From Cheiracanthium punctorium (taxonomy: Eukaryota > Arthropoda > Arachnida > Araneae > Cheiracanthiidae), in NCBI GenBank assembly GCA_038373885.1, contig JAWZYV010011611.1, positions 124,001 through 188,000 of the forward strand: a stretch of 64,000 nucleotides of DNA, written 5' to 3'. This document shows, piece after piece, positions 33,131 through 45,384 of the stretch. Position numbers and translations under genes: made by a program. Every line of letters starts with the position of its first letter. Position 1 is the first letter of the stretch. The notes beneath the pieces are model-generated. The model was not told the origin of the DNA and searched no databases. It worked only from the letters and a program-made list of their open reading frames with translations.

Positions 33131-33517
33131 CATCCATCACAATTACATCCAATTCATTACATACTGGAGGTAAGCGCGCTGCGCAGGTACTCCGGCAATT
33201 ATGACCTCCGTCAGTCAGTCAGTCAGCTGGCCATGGTGGTAAGAAAAGCATCAGTGAAAATCAATCATAGTTTAAAATTTTCAAAAGTTATGCACACTAA
33301 AGACACTTGCGATACTTAGAGTAATGCAAAAACGTTGTTTTGGCTCATCACATCTGTACTATGCTTCTCCAGACATTTCCGGATTTGACAGTATTTCAAA
33401 AATTCCTTTTGATTTCACGGTATTATGATAATGAGGTTACTGTGTCAATTTTCTGAACACAAAGAGTACTGTTTAAAAGAAACGATAATGCTGAAACAAG
33501 GGACATAAATCACTGAA

Positions 33518-33910
33518 CCCTTTGAGGCGCAACCCTTTCCCAATGCTGAAAAAAGGGCAGCTGTCGTCAAAAAAGGGTCTCTAGATCTGTGGCACGCGAT
33601 GAACGTTTCGATCGTCCGCCATCTTGCTGGTAGTTAAGTCGAGCGATGGCAATGACTGCCCTTTTTTCAGCATTGGGTGATCTCTCCGGCTATTCTCGCA
33701 TACTTCCATTTTTCAGCAGATGTCAGTGCTGTTAAAAATAATTGTGACCATTTTTTTACGGGAAATGACGTGCTAAAAAGTAAAGGATTCTCGTGGAGCT
33801 ATGTCACCCGCAACTATTTTTATAGAAATCAAATCTATTCTTCGTGACTGGCAACAGTCAAAACGTCAGAGTTTGGTGTTCCCAGAGTGGGAACACTGCG
33901 CGTTAAAGGG
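33518..33910. mobile_element. TTAA-type MITE, CCCTTTGA end
   Basis: CCCTTTGAGGCGC at the left and the inverse GCGCGTTAAAGGG at the right, then TTAA (33911-33914); the left TTAA has decayed to TGAA. Inside is an exact 22-bp inverted repeat (33539-33560 with 33656-33677). piggyBac- or Kolobok-like target. Confidence 0.72.
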
Positions 33911-33965
33911 TTAAAACATATTTATCACGAAACACTGTCCCACACTAGTATTACTCTAGCTAGTA

Positions 33966-34280
33966 AGCACATGATTAGTCGACTATCTTTTGCCGGTAGG
34001 AAGCAACGTTGGGCATAAAAATAAAAAATCTCCAGTTTTTACAGTGGTGGAAATGAATTTTTCTCCCTAGTGACGGGAACTTTCTGTTTATTGGAATTGA
34101 CTATAGCACTATATTACTTTCGGCTACGTCATAGCACGCGATTAATCGACTATCGTTTGCCGGCAAGAAGCAACGCTGGGCATAGAAATAAATAATCTCT
34201 AGTTTTTCCAGAGGTGGAAATGCAATTTTTTTTCCTAGTATTGGGCACTTGCTGTTTATTGGAATTGACTAGTACTAATG
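33966..34280. repeat. about 168-bp direct repeat, two units
   Basis: GATTA(G/A)TCGACTATC followed by TTTGCCGG and AAGCAACG(T/C)TGGGCATA at about 33972 and 34140; both units end TTTATTGGAATTGACTA. Confidence 0.85.
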
Positions 34281-34299
34281 CCAGAATTCCTCTTGCTTT

Positions 34300-34425
34300 A
34301 ATATGGAGGCACACCAAATTGGTTGACCCGCGTTCCCTCCTATGAAGGAACGGAAGAAATGACACCCAAGTAGATGCCTGGAATCGAACTCGGACCCGTG
34401 GTGTGGCAGGGAAGTGGAAATATAA
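34300..34425 (-). mobile_element. SINE fragment with intact B box
   Basis: Minus strand GGGTCCGAGTTCGATTCCAG is a perfect pol III B box. No A box at the right distance, so a truncated tRNA-derived SINE and not a tRNA gene. Confidence 0.5.
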
Positions 34426-34704
34426 GCAAATAAATCAATAAAATACTTCCTTAAACTTTTCCCTTAAAGCATAATCGATAATTAACGTTTCAAAAATTCA
34501 TTCTATCGCTGTTTATCGATCCTAATACATTATAAATTTTGTGCGCTTCTACAAAATAATCATACATACTATATGTATAATTTACCGCAAGAACTACGGT
34601 CAAGAATATCAAAAATAAGCATTAATGTTGCTGTTATCGATGCATACTAGTGGAGTTAATGTACAGATGGTGGTCGGACAGAAGAATTACAGAAAATTAA
34701 AATT

Positions 34705-35190
34705 AAAAATATTTTCCAGCTTTGTTGAAAATCGTGAAAGAACATTTTCTAAATACCTTAGGGACTATAAATTTTCTATGTGTCATGAACTGTTATTGAA
34801 ACACATCTTAATAATTGAACAAATACAGCTGAATTATAGACATAAAATTGACTTGTACATACAAAGGAACTAAAATTTTTCAACTTCGTTGAATATTGTT
34901 AAAAAACATTTTATAAACACCTTGTGAAGCATAGATTTTCTGTGTATCATAAACTGTTATTGCAACACCCCACAAAAATTGGACAAATACAGCTAAATTA
35001 TAGACACAAAACTAACTTATATGTACAAAGTAACTAATATATTTTCCTAATTCGTTGAAAATTGTTAAACAAAACGTTTTGTAAACACTTATAAATTTTC
35101 TGTGTATCATGAAGTGATGTCGAAACACATCACAATATTTGAACAGAGCTTAAATCATAGACAGAATAATTACTCGTAACTAACTTACCT
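34705..35190. repeat. about 163-bp tandem repeat, three units
   Basis: Landmark TTTTCTGTGT(A)TCATRAACTG and GAACAAATACAGCT recur in each unit; units begin near 34717, 34876 and 35041. Confidence 0.85.
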
Positions 35191-35488
35191 GGAAAACATA
35201 TTGCAATGTACTTGTTCTTACTCAACTTTGTTCTATAAACTCAGTAGCATTGGTAAGTAGAATCATGCTTTCGCTTCATTGGTTTGCAGAGATAAGATGA
35301 AAACATCCTTAGTTCTCATGAGTTAATTTCTTATGAGGAAACATTCATTAAGGTACTAATAAATACATTGCAAAGGAAGTAGAGGTATTTACCGTAAAGA
35401 AGTTGAAGGCACATGCAGAATTTCTGGGAAAAGGTGATATCTCTGACAAGATACTTTTCTTATACAAATGATTTGTAAGTGTTTAAGG

Positions 35489-35651
35489 CAAGGGCGGATT
35501 AAAGGGGGGGGGGGGGTGGAGGGGGCGACCCCCTCCCCCTAGACAAAAGAAATTAATGCAAAAGATCCTATTTTACTTCCATAAAATGGACTTATATGTC
35601 AATCTTCTAACTAACCGCCCCCACCGAAAAACTTGCATTAATCCGCCTCTG
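35489..35651. mobile_element. hAT MITE, CAAGGGCGGATTAA family
   Basis: CAAGGGCGGATTAA at the left, inverted TTAATCCGCCTCTG at the right, exact 8-bp duplication GTTTAAGG at 35481-35488 and 35652-35659. 163 bp. Confidence 0.93.
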
Positions 35652-36081
35652 GTTTAAGGGATCCCCGCAATCTTGCGCGGGATTGAGATTTCATTCAAAT
35701 AAAAATTTATTTTAATAGAGAAAAGTAGGAAAAAGTAAGTTTGTAAGCACTATCAGGTTTAATCCTTTATCTTAATTCATAATTAAAACAATACCTTACA
35801 TAAATATGAAAATTATAGACATGGTATAGTAATCCCGCAAAAGATTGCATTTCCTACATTTAACTAAAAAGTGTAAAATAGGTTTATTAAACTAAATTGC
35901 AGTAGCAATCTTAGGTGTAAAAATTCATTCTTATTATGTAATTATTTCAGTAGAGATGAATGTAAAAAATTGAGATGAAATAAAAAATACTATTAAAAAA
36001 TCTCTCCAAATCAATTGTACTCAAAATGTTTGATTTTGTGGTTAATAGTATTGATATGGTTAGTAATGCACAATTGAATTT

Positions 36082-36790
36082 TTAACACTTTCCAACAAGG
36101 TTGAAAAGTGTTTATGATTTCGGTTTGTCTGTCTGTCCGTCCGTCCGTGCTCTAACTTCCGTAAATATGCATCGATTTCTACGAAATTTAAAAATGTTAT
36201 TCTTGTCTACTGTACCATGTACCCTATTGAAAATGGTATATGTAGCATTTATAGTTTTTCTACAGGAGCACTCAAAATACTCCAAATACATTGCATTCTA
36301 TGGGAAGATTTTCTCTAAAGCGTATCGTCCTACTATACAGTTGCGCTGATCTCTGACTTCAAGATAAAACTTTTTCCGCCATTACTGCAAAAAGATTACA
36401 AAGTTAACACAAAAATACCAATAACTTCTTCACCGTTTGTACGATCCGCTTGAAATTTCTCATAATTATGTATAAAAATATAGAAAACAATCTGCGCTAC
36501 TTTAAAAATTGGAAAATCCACCTGTTCCCTCACTTTTAAGCAATTTTTAACTTTTTTCAGAACCACTTTATTTCCGAGAGTCAAAAATATGAGTCATTTG
36601 CGTGACAAAATTACCTGTTTCAAGTGAATATGACGTCATACATTTGGGATTCAAATTCTGTTAAAATAGTTTTTCCAGATTACGCAGTTTAATAATTTTT
36701 TTTCACAAATAAATCGTCTGCATGGTTATGCGAATAGCTGTGTTCACAAAACGAAACCTTTCGATTCCGCACGTTTCCAAATTCGATTTG
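36082..36790. mobile_element. Helitron-like fragment
   Basis: Begins near AACACTTTCCAACAAGGTTG, then GTCTGTCTGTCCGTCCGTCC. Its body matches 48900-50430 in inverted orientation (for example CAAACGGTGAAGAAGTTAT inverted). Cut by Tigger copy 2 at 36797. Confidence 0.6.
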
Positions 36791-36956
36791 GGTATACAGT
36801 AGAATCTCGCTACAACGATATCCTCGATAACGATAATTCTCTCTATTACGATATTTCTTCATAGCCCTGGCTGAATTCCCTTTAGATTAATGTAAAACAG
36901 TTCTCTGTATTACGATATCCTTTAAAACGATAATTCTCTCTACAACGATGGTAATA

Positions 36957-38096
36957 CAGGGTTCCGCTAGAGTGCGAGACCACGAGAATCTCGCATAAAT
37001 TTCTTAAATCTCGCGCAAAAAATATTACAGCGCGAGGTATTCTCGCGCTGCAAAATATTCGCCACTTGCGCGAGATTCTCTCACGCTGTTTGAAAGTTTA
37101 TAAACGCCAGTTTACAAATACAAAAATTTGTTTTTACTCTACTACTGTCGGATAAGGAGCGTGCCGCGGCCGCAATGAAGCGTCCCCCCCCCCTTCCTCT
37201 CTTGAGTTTCTGTTCAGAGATAACAGGGTTAAATCATGGGAATGCAGAGGGGGGATATTAATTAATGCTATCCGCGCTGAGCTGACGTGTTGATTTTTCT
37301 CCTCCTGCTTGCCAGCTGTAAAATGTTTTGATTTTGTATGCGTGTGCATCGTATATGAGTTTTGAGAGCATTTCATCTGTTTGTGTTTTTATATACCACC
37401 ACGATTTAGGGAATTATTGATAACCTCTGGCAGTTTGAAATTTGGACCCCCCCCCTTCCGTTCTAAGTTTAGTTGTTGTTCACAGTAAGAGTTAATCAAT
37501 GTTTTAAGAAGACACCCCCCCCCAAAAAAAAAGAAGCTGAAATTTTCCGGTTAAATGCCGGATAATCTAGCTTATACTGTAGTAAGAATTTGAACTTAAC
37601 TATATCTGTTTTAACTTTGTCACACATATTTGTATCTTACCAACTTTGTAGTGTAATATAATTTAATATTTATGTAAATATATTATATAAATATTAAGTT
37701 ATTTTATATAATTTTATTATACTAGATAAAATATTATAGTTAATAATTCTTTTGCTTAGTTAAACTGGATGTGATTTTTTGAATAAATTTGAGTATTCAA
37801 TAACTTTGAATATCCATTAACAATTCAAGTGCAAATTTTAGTGCACTTTCAAGTGCAAATTTAAGCAATCCTTTTAGAGTAGCTGATAGAAATATTAATT
37901 TAGAAAGTTTTCCATATGATCAAGCTGTAAAATTTTTTAATGAATGGAAAAATCGGTGTTATTGAAATTGTACTATAAATAAATAAAATGATGTTAAACA
38001 ATATTTATGTTCTCACTTAACTTTCAGAAATCTCACTCAAAATTTTTGGATGGGTGAAAAATCTCCCCCAATTTTTTTTTTCTAATGGAAACCCTG
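36957..38096. mobile_element. DNA transposon in Tigger copy 2, 5-bp target duplication
   Basis: Starts CAGGGTTCCGCTAGAGTGCG and ends inverted (CTAATGGAAACCCTG). The duplication is TAATA (36952-36956, 38097-38101); the first Tigger gives the empty site at 7646. CAGGGTT ends look hAT-like, but hAT normally duplicates 8 bp. No transposase frame found in 1140 bp. Internal hairpins of GCGCGAG type near 37040-37060. Confidence 0.85.
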
Positions 38097-38557
38097 TAAT
38101 AATTATCCCTTACATCACAATAATTCTCTCTACTACGATTTATATTTTTTTTTCTACGATGCATCAGAAGCCCAACTCATGCACATACATTGAAAGCTAC
38201 ACAAAGAAAGATGTGGTCGGAACGGGTTGGACCACGCCTCTGCCAAAGAAACTTTTCTAAGTTTCGTTTTGCTGATGTAACATTATGGTAATGAGAAAGT
38301 GCATTTCTCTTAAGGTGAAAGGACAGTTGGCATTTCCTGGATGCCACATCTTTGATTCCTATCCCCCCTCTTTAAAAAATGGTCAAGGATTCCTTTCACT
38401 GGAACTGATATAGAAAACGATACGTTCTTTTGTCTGAACTTGAGTAGGAATTTTAACCTCCGATAAATCCTATCGAGGTCGATTATTACACGAGGATATT
38501 TTAAATTATTTATGAGTTTTGTTTACTTTGAAGTTTGTTTATGAAAATCGAAAGCAA

Positions 38558-38764
38558 ATGGCTAAAAGAAAACAAATATCTATCGAAGTGAAATTCAACA
38601 TCATAAAAGATTTTGATAAAGGCATGAAGCAAGCTGAGGTTTGCAGAAAATACGGACTTTCACAGTCGACTGTTGCCAATTTCCGATTTCTTTACACGGA
38701 ATTCAAAATAAATAAGAATAAATTAGTGGGTATGTATTTTCAATTAATATCTAATACATTTTAA
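38558..38764 (+). pseudogene. Tigger transposase DNA-binding domain fragment
   Basis: From [11 protein letters not shown] through NIIKDFDKGMKQAEVCRKYG to LSQSTVANF, a CENP-B/psq helix-turn-helix as at the start of Tigger/pogo transposases. The frame then runs into noncoding sequence and stops; the DDE catalytic domain is missing. It can at most bind DNA. Confidence 0.8.
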
Positions 38765-39591
38765 AAAACGCTTTTGCGGCATTCAGGTATTATTTATTTA
38801 GACATTATATATTTGTTATTCAAATATGCTATAAATATTTATAAGCTATATCGCCGCTAGAATCCCTGGCGAGGCGGCAAGGGTATTTAACTAAAATTTG
38901 TGAGTGTTGTGAAAATTACTGAAAACTATAAACATGTTTTTCTCCTTTCATTTATTATATATTACTTGCGAGGGTGTGCTGAATGAAAGCAGAACACTTT
39001 CTGGTGACACCGCAGGGTATGGGATGTATGCAGAACAAAAATCTTTTCGTTCCAATATCGGTTCTCTCTATAACGATAATTGTCTTTACAACGATATATT
39101 ATTTTGACCCCCAAAATATCGTTATAGAGGGATTTCACTGTATAATAAAAATTGAATATGAAATTATTTATTTTAGGTAGACGAAGATTAAATATATTGA
39201 GTGTAGACATACTTTCGACAAATGTTTTTCTAGCACCTGTTGTGCTAGTCGACAAATGTTGTTCTAGCACCCATTACCTTCACAACGGGCTTTGACTTCT
39301 AGTTTTAGAGATATTCTGCTATTTGAAATGAAACAAAATTGATATATGCTTTTAAGGATTGCAAGATGAAGCTTTCCATCGAAAATAATGTCTGTATAGT
39401 TAATAGTTTTTCTAAAGAAGCACTCAAAATAATTTCAATACAATGCGGTCAGTGACAGTTTAGAGTCAGGCACCTAAGCATATAATACTACTAAGCTTTA
39501 CTACTAAGCATTTAAAGCATATAATACTATCCTACAATATGATTAGTTAAAAATCCGACGATGATCGAGTGCCTTCCTCAAAAGTTGCACC

Positions 39592-39617
39592 AAAAGTCGC
39601 CAATATTGGCGACTTTT
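39592..39617. repeat. 26-bp perfect palindrome
   Basis: AAAAGTCGCCAAT|ATTGGCGACTTTT, perfect. A sister palindrome with AAGCTT at its centre lies at 45640-45665 within the solo LTR. Confidence 0.9.
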
Positions 39618-40638
39618 GCGATAAATTGCCAAATAGGATGCGAAAAAAATGCTTTGAAAAATTTACCGAACTTGTCGATATTTTCATTATTCGGCGATAA
39701 ATCGAGAGAGGTACTTATGTATTATTCCGGCGGTCATTAGCGCCAAACTATTTTTTTCTCAAATTGGCTGGCAAATTGTCGCCAATAATATTCCGAACCA
39801 TAAATAATTTCATGTGTCCGGCATTTATCTTGGCAAAAAATTGCTCGTCTTGGCGTATCCTCCGGGATAGTACGTAAGTACCCCGAGAAATATCTAATCT
39901 GATTATATTAAGCTACTAGCCGCCTCCGGCGACCAGTTGGCTCGCCATCTTAATAAATCTTATTCGGAGAGAATCCTGTTTCTCACTGGCTTCCTTGGTA
40001 CTAAAATCTCAGTGACACTTGGCACTGAAATCATTTGAGAGACACTAATACATTTCTAGCACAAGACAATGAGTATGAAATTTTATATTCCTCAGTTAAA
40101 CGTGGGGAAAAAAATTAAAGATTTTTTACAGGGTCTCATAAAATTGCATTTATAGTGATAATACAATATTATCTTATCTCCAAAATCTCTCCAGTTTTAA
40201 GGAAAAATAATCGCCAAATTTGTAGCAAAAACATTTTTGTGTTGGAAAGTGTTTTATAATCTATGCGTTTGGCATGATTTATCTTTCTTGTTATTGTTTA
40301 AAGGAGCATATTGGGCAGTGTTATCTAGTTCATAGACATTGTAGGAGAATGCATCCAAAAGAAATTTACAAGTGTAATAAAAAAATAATTTATTAACAGT
40401 ACACAGTAAGAACAAATGGAAGTTAAGTGTAGGCTTGCCAACTTTTATTCGCGAATTTACGGGAATTTCGCGATTAAAATGAGGGACATGACTAAAATAG
40501 GCGGGACCCAGCTTGCTAATAACAGTAAGGCGAAAAAAATAATTAAAACAAGATTTAATTTTTGCATTTTAAATAGATTTATTGAATATTATATTTTGCT
40601 TTGGCATAATTATGCATAAGGGGTTGTTATGCCGTTAA

Positions 40639-41895
40639 GGGGACAGCCTACTTTTAAAATGCCGCAAAAAATCGATTTTGAGATTTTTATCTCATTAAAT
40701 AGCTTACTTTATTCTAAAAAGATTGATACCAACCATTTTTCTGTATGACATTTATTTGTTGAGATAAAAAGGAAAATGTAAACGCAAGTTGGGCAGCATG
40801 CTGTAGAAGCTGCAACTAAGGTTGACACTCAAAGCATAAAAGAGGGAGAATAGAAATGTACAGAATTTAATTTAGAAACTCGAAGAGCCAGAAAAATGCT
40901 CATCAGTTCTCAGTTTGAGGCAATAAAAGAAAACGAAGGCATTGTGCATGAAAGCGGAAAATTTTAAATCGAAATTTCATAAAGTGAAATAAAATCAAAT
41001 TTTTATGTTGCAAAGTAAAAATAAATATATATATATATGGATATAATTATTAAAATAACTTCAAAACATGTACTTTACCAATATTAATGCCTTTATATCC
41101 TAAAAATGTATCTTTTGTTAAGGTATGTACATATATTTTCATATTTACAATTGTCGAGCTTTTCTTTAGACTGATGTTTCTTAAGCCATATTAAAACATA
41201 TTTTGGGTTAATCATATTAAGTACTCCGTAAAATTATTCTTAAATAGTAAATGTTTCATTAGAAAATGTTTTTAACTTTTAAAAATTAAAATTTATGTTC
41301 CAAAACAACAATTTGAACTTTAATTGGCGTTTTCTCAAAACACTGTTTTTCAAGTTTGCGCGCATGATATTTTAAAAACTATTTAAGATATCAACTTGAA
41401 ATTTTTCTCAGGCATTTATTCTAATATAATGAACAAAATGAACTAAAATGAAATGGTTGTGTTTCATAGAAAAAAAGTTATGATTGTAAAACTATCAAAA
41501 TTTTTATGGTAATTTAAATTTTCAGATTAAATGATTTTTTTAAATTTAAATTATGAAAATAATTAAACCATTTTAGTTTAGATTGTTAATTTGAATGTCT
41601 TGTTTAATTTAGAAAAAAATTATGAGGCTCAAAGGAATTCTAATTGAGATATCTTGCGCGCAGTGGGAAAGTACCCTTGAATTTTTTTTTCCAATATTGT
41701 GTGGTAAAATAATATTTTTAAAATTATCACCTTTATAATAAACTAAAATAATATTTTTAATCAATAGAGTAATGTCATAGTAGTTAACTGAAAAAAAAAA
41801 GTTATGTTTCTGCATGCATTCATTATTTTTTTAAAAATTATGAAAGTTGATCTAAAATTTATACATTTTCCCATTCTTAAAAGTAGGCTGTCCCC
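40639..41895. mobile_element. TTAA-type DNA transposon, GGGGACAGCCTAC ends
   Basis: GGGGACAGCCTACTTTTAA at the left and its exact inverse TTAAAAGTAGGCTGTCCCC at the right, with TTAA on both sides (40635-40638, 41896-41899). 1257 bp, very AT-rich, without a transposase frame. TTAA targets are used by piggyBac and Kolobok; I cannot choose between them. Confidence 0.92.
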
Positions 41896-41899
41896 TTAA

Positions 41900-42930
41900 C
41901 AATAATTAAAACAATCAGACAAACTAATGAAAAATTAATATTAATTATTACGTAGTCGTCTATCTATCTTCTTTATAATCAGAATAAACAGTATTATCAT
42001 TAGCGATTAAATTAAATGAACTTCTTAATTCCTTTCACAAACTAAAGCAAAAGCTTTCCATTTTGGCATGTAAGAAATAATTAAAACAACCTATAAAAGT
42101 AGGTATCAATATTATCAGGGAAGGTGGCCCAAAATGATCCTATCGGGCAAAACGATCCGCATATGTTTTCTTAGATACAGGTAGCGCTACCTACCGGGTA
42201 ATGCATAAACCAGTTGTGGCAGGCAAAAAAGAAGCAATAGCGATATTTAAGCGATCGGTGTATTACCTGTCTGAATACAGTACTGAAAAAAATTGGGCTT
42301 TATCATATTTCTTATAAGGTAAGCACTAACTTTCCTATTTATTGAGCGGAGTATTTATGAATGGAGGATAAAAAACCGGTCAAATCTTCGCTGAAGTTCC
42401 TCCTCCTTCTCCCTCTTTCTCCATGCCATTGACCACATTAAATTTCGATAATTTTGTGTCCGCATTTCTTGAGGTCAACTCAAGGTCAATTATAATGCTG
42501 CATATTAATCGTAAACATAGATCTTTCAGAGCTTGGCTGCAAATAATCCACTGCAGCCCATATGTGTACTATTTGCTCATTCAAATTTATCATGCGGTTA
42601 AGTTTCGATTTTCCAAAGCAATTAGAACCGACCACTCAGAAAAGCGAGAATGCTTTAATTTCAAAATTACGCGGAGTTGCATGTGCTATTACTTGTTACT
42701 TCTTAGCACGGAGTATAAGGAAGTAATATGATCCCGAAAAATTTCGGGGGCCAAATTTCGACGAAAAAACCGATTTTGACTACTTCTAAATTTACTTTTA
42801 AGAATTTTTCGGTGCATCTCATTGCACGCTACCGTGCACGTTCATATAAATGCGTCTGCAACTCATTTTGACCAACGGCGTGTCTATTTTCACCAGTTTT
42901 TCCATGCTGTAGGTACGTACGTTTGCATGT
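41900..42930. other. no recognised gene
   Basis: Holds a 102-codon open frame at 42423-42731 (MPLTTLNFDNF...) with no domain I know and no splice or codon support. Low GC contrast. Left unannotated. Confidence 0.4.
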
Positions 42931-42934
42931 ATGT

Positions 42935-43300
42935 ATGTAACTGGCATATCTCAAACACTATTGGTCGTAGAATGTTGAAACTTTATATCTAAGATTGTTG
43001 TAGCATCTATTTGCGCTACCTCTGCTTTCGGTCTCATTCGAATGGATAGTTTATCTACAGGACCGCCCAAAAGACTCGAAATACATTACGCTCTATGGGC
43101 CGAAATTCATTAAACTCGCATACCTCAAAAACTATGCGATATAGAATGTTGAAACATTAGGGCTGTTGTGACATCAAGTTGTGCACCTCCCCTTTCGGTT
43201 CCATTTGACTGGATAATTTATATACAGGGCCGCTCAAAAGACTCTAAATACATTACGCTCTTGGGCCGAAATTCATTAAAGCTATTTTAGAGATATTAGG
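42935..43300. repeat. about 160-bp direct repeat, two units
   Basis: ATAGAATGTTGAAAC, TTTCGGT(C/T)(T/C)CATT and TACATTACGCTCT...GGGCCGAAATTCATTAAA occur twice. Parts resemble the Helitron-like sequence at 36240-36330. Confidence 0.75.
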
Positions 43301-43769
43301 CTATTTCAAACGACTAAGAAGTGATATATGTTGATAAGGGTTACAAATGAATTTTCCCATAAAAATAGAGTCTTCATCATTTAAAGTTCTGCTACAGGAA
43401 CACTCAAAAGATTTCCAATACACTACGGTCAATGGCAATTTTTGGGACATTCATCCATTCAAGCACGGTCACGTGCCTCTCTCAAGAATTGCCTCTCTCA
43501 AGTCACACAGACCCTATTTTCGATTGAAAACTTCATCTTGTAATCCTTAACAACATATATCAATTTTGTGTCATTTCAAATAGAAGAATATCTCTTAAAC
43601 TAGAAGTCGAAGCCTGATGTGAAGGCAATTGCAACGGGCTCTAGAGGGAAAAAAAAAAAAAAAAAAAAAAAAAAAAACGTTTGACGAAAGCGTCTCCACA
43701 CTTACTATATTTAATCTTCGTCCACCTAAAATAAATAACTTCATATTCAATTTTTATTATATACTAGGG

Positions 43770-45380
43770 GCCAAGGCCCCCAGACTCGCTACGCTCGCTT
43801 TTCGTATGAGGCATTCGGGCCCTAATAAGGCTTATTCATAAAAAAGACATAATTTCAACAGACAAAACCCGAAGATTAGATCAGATAGAATGTTACTGAG
43901 CTACACATTGCTTCGTTCTTGCAGGTTCATTGATACATAAAAATTTAAACTTCACACTACAGTAGATCCCCTCCCCCTCATAACGCGGAAGATATTTTGT
44001 TATGGGAATCCGTGTTGTACGGGTCCTGAGCTATACTCCACCTGGAGTGCGGACTCCGCTTATAATCGCTGGAAAAATTATTTGCACTCCTCAGAAACAC
44101 AATGATATTTAATGTTGCCATTAAAAAGTTATATTAATTAGGATAGAAAGCATAATAAAATCAGAACATCTGTTTCAGCTGTATTTTTAATAATGTAAAA
44201 CCTATTGGACACCTTGCGAATTTGCCACCCATGGCGATTTTTCATTATTTGGTGACTTGCGTACATGTAAATTTAATAAAAGCTACGGAACAGATAGGAT
44301 AGCTTCCCAGCAAGCGCACACACGTATATATTACGTATTCCCGATGTCGAAATGTCGAAAATAGGTCGAGGAAAAATTACAGCAAAAAATAGCGTTTAAA
44401 AGAGATCAAACATACATTGCGTTGTCGACGTTTTAAAGAGCCGTTGTTTGCTGGTCAGGGAGGCGGCTATCTTCGACTGTTAATGTTTGTCACCCCCACG
44501 AGGTCTATAATCCGTCAATACATCGCCGATTTTCCGCTCATGACTTCGGCGACCCCCCAGCCAGCCAAGAAGAAACAGATGGAGCACCGAGAAATTTTTT
44601 CAGCTTAGTTAATAGTCAGTTTAACGTCGAATAAACAGTGCAGTGGAGACAAACGTTACCGTGTCCTTTCACATGACCTTTGACCTGTCCACCCCACCCG
44701 ATTTCTCAGAATTTTGGAGAACGCTGAAGTCACGTCACAGATGCCTTTTTTTTTTCCTTCTTTTTGTGTGTGTATTCGGTCGTGGTTCGCTTCGCAGTTT
44801 TTTTTTATGCAAGGGCAGATCTAGCGCCATTTTCATCGCGTGGTCACTGGCTGAGCTCACAGAAGAGTACATTTTCGATAGTTTTAACTATAAAAGTGGA
44901 TATTTTTCAAGAATCTCTTGGAATATTTTCACGTTTAATGCAAACACGATTTATCGTTAGCTTGACATGTATTAATAAGTTTGTCTGGCTCTCTTTAAAT
45001 TGTGTTGGCCGGTGTTGTTGAAGTTTGTCGGGGTAACTACTAATTTTAATTCCGGATGTCAAAATTTTAGAGGTGAGTTGCATAATTACTTAACTAATAC
45101 TTATGTGCTTTGTTTCTTTTAATCATTTCCTTTTTAATCGCTAATTATAAGTCTTGTTATTCCTTATTATAGAGTGAAATATACAGGTACAATTACCATA
45201 AAATCAACTGCTTACCTTAAACATATAAAATATTTTTTTCTCATAATAAGCACGATTTTACTTAATGTGAGCTTACTATAACAAAAGTCAACCATTATTG
45301 CATTATGGCTTAGAATGAAATAGGTTAAGCTTTTTTGTGCAAAGGTAATTTTTTTTTCTTTTTAAATTGTATACTAATAT
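43770..45380. other. no recognised gene
   Basis: Open frames at 44417-44608 and 44643-44960 have no recognised domain. A stretch near 44220-44280 (GGCGATTTTTCATTATTTGG) recurs near 48170, probably an old repeat. Confidence 0.4.
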
Positions 45381-45384
45381 GTAT

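Larger units (their letters stand above)
31990..33240. repeat. direct repeats flanking the LINE fragment
   Basis: TACTGGAGGTAAGCGCGCTG...CTCCG...GACCTC(A/C)GTC occurs at about 31995-32070 and 33163-33238. About 75 bp each, 1.17 kb apart. Confidence 0.75.
36797..39140 (+). mobile_element. Tigger/pogo-like DNA transposon (copy 2)
   Basis: Same ends as the first copy, CAGTAGAATCTCGCTACAAC and TATAGAGGGATTTCACTG, with TA at 36795-36796 and 39141-39142. Without the insertion at 36957-38096 it is about 1.2 kb. Carries a transposase N-terminal fragment at 38558. Confidence 0.92.
39143..43766. repeat. long inverted repeats 4 kb apart
   Basis: 39143-39470 is inverted at about 43400-43766: AAAATTGAATATGAA(A)TTAT pairs with ATAACTTCATATTCAATTTT, and CTTCATCTTG(T)AATCCTT with the AAGGATTGCAAGATGAAG segment. 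The left arm starts right at the Tigger copy 2 boundary. The right arm has a 29-base A run (43649-43677). The family is unknown. Confidence 0.7.

Noticed and set aside
42423..42731. 102-codon frame starting MPLTTLNFDNF
   Set aside because: No recognised motif, no splice context and no second copy; cannot be told from chance.
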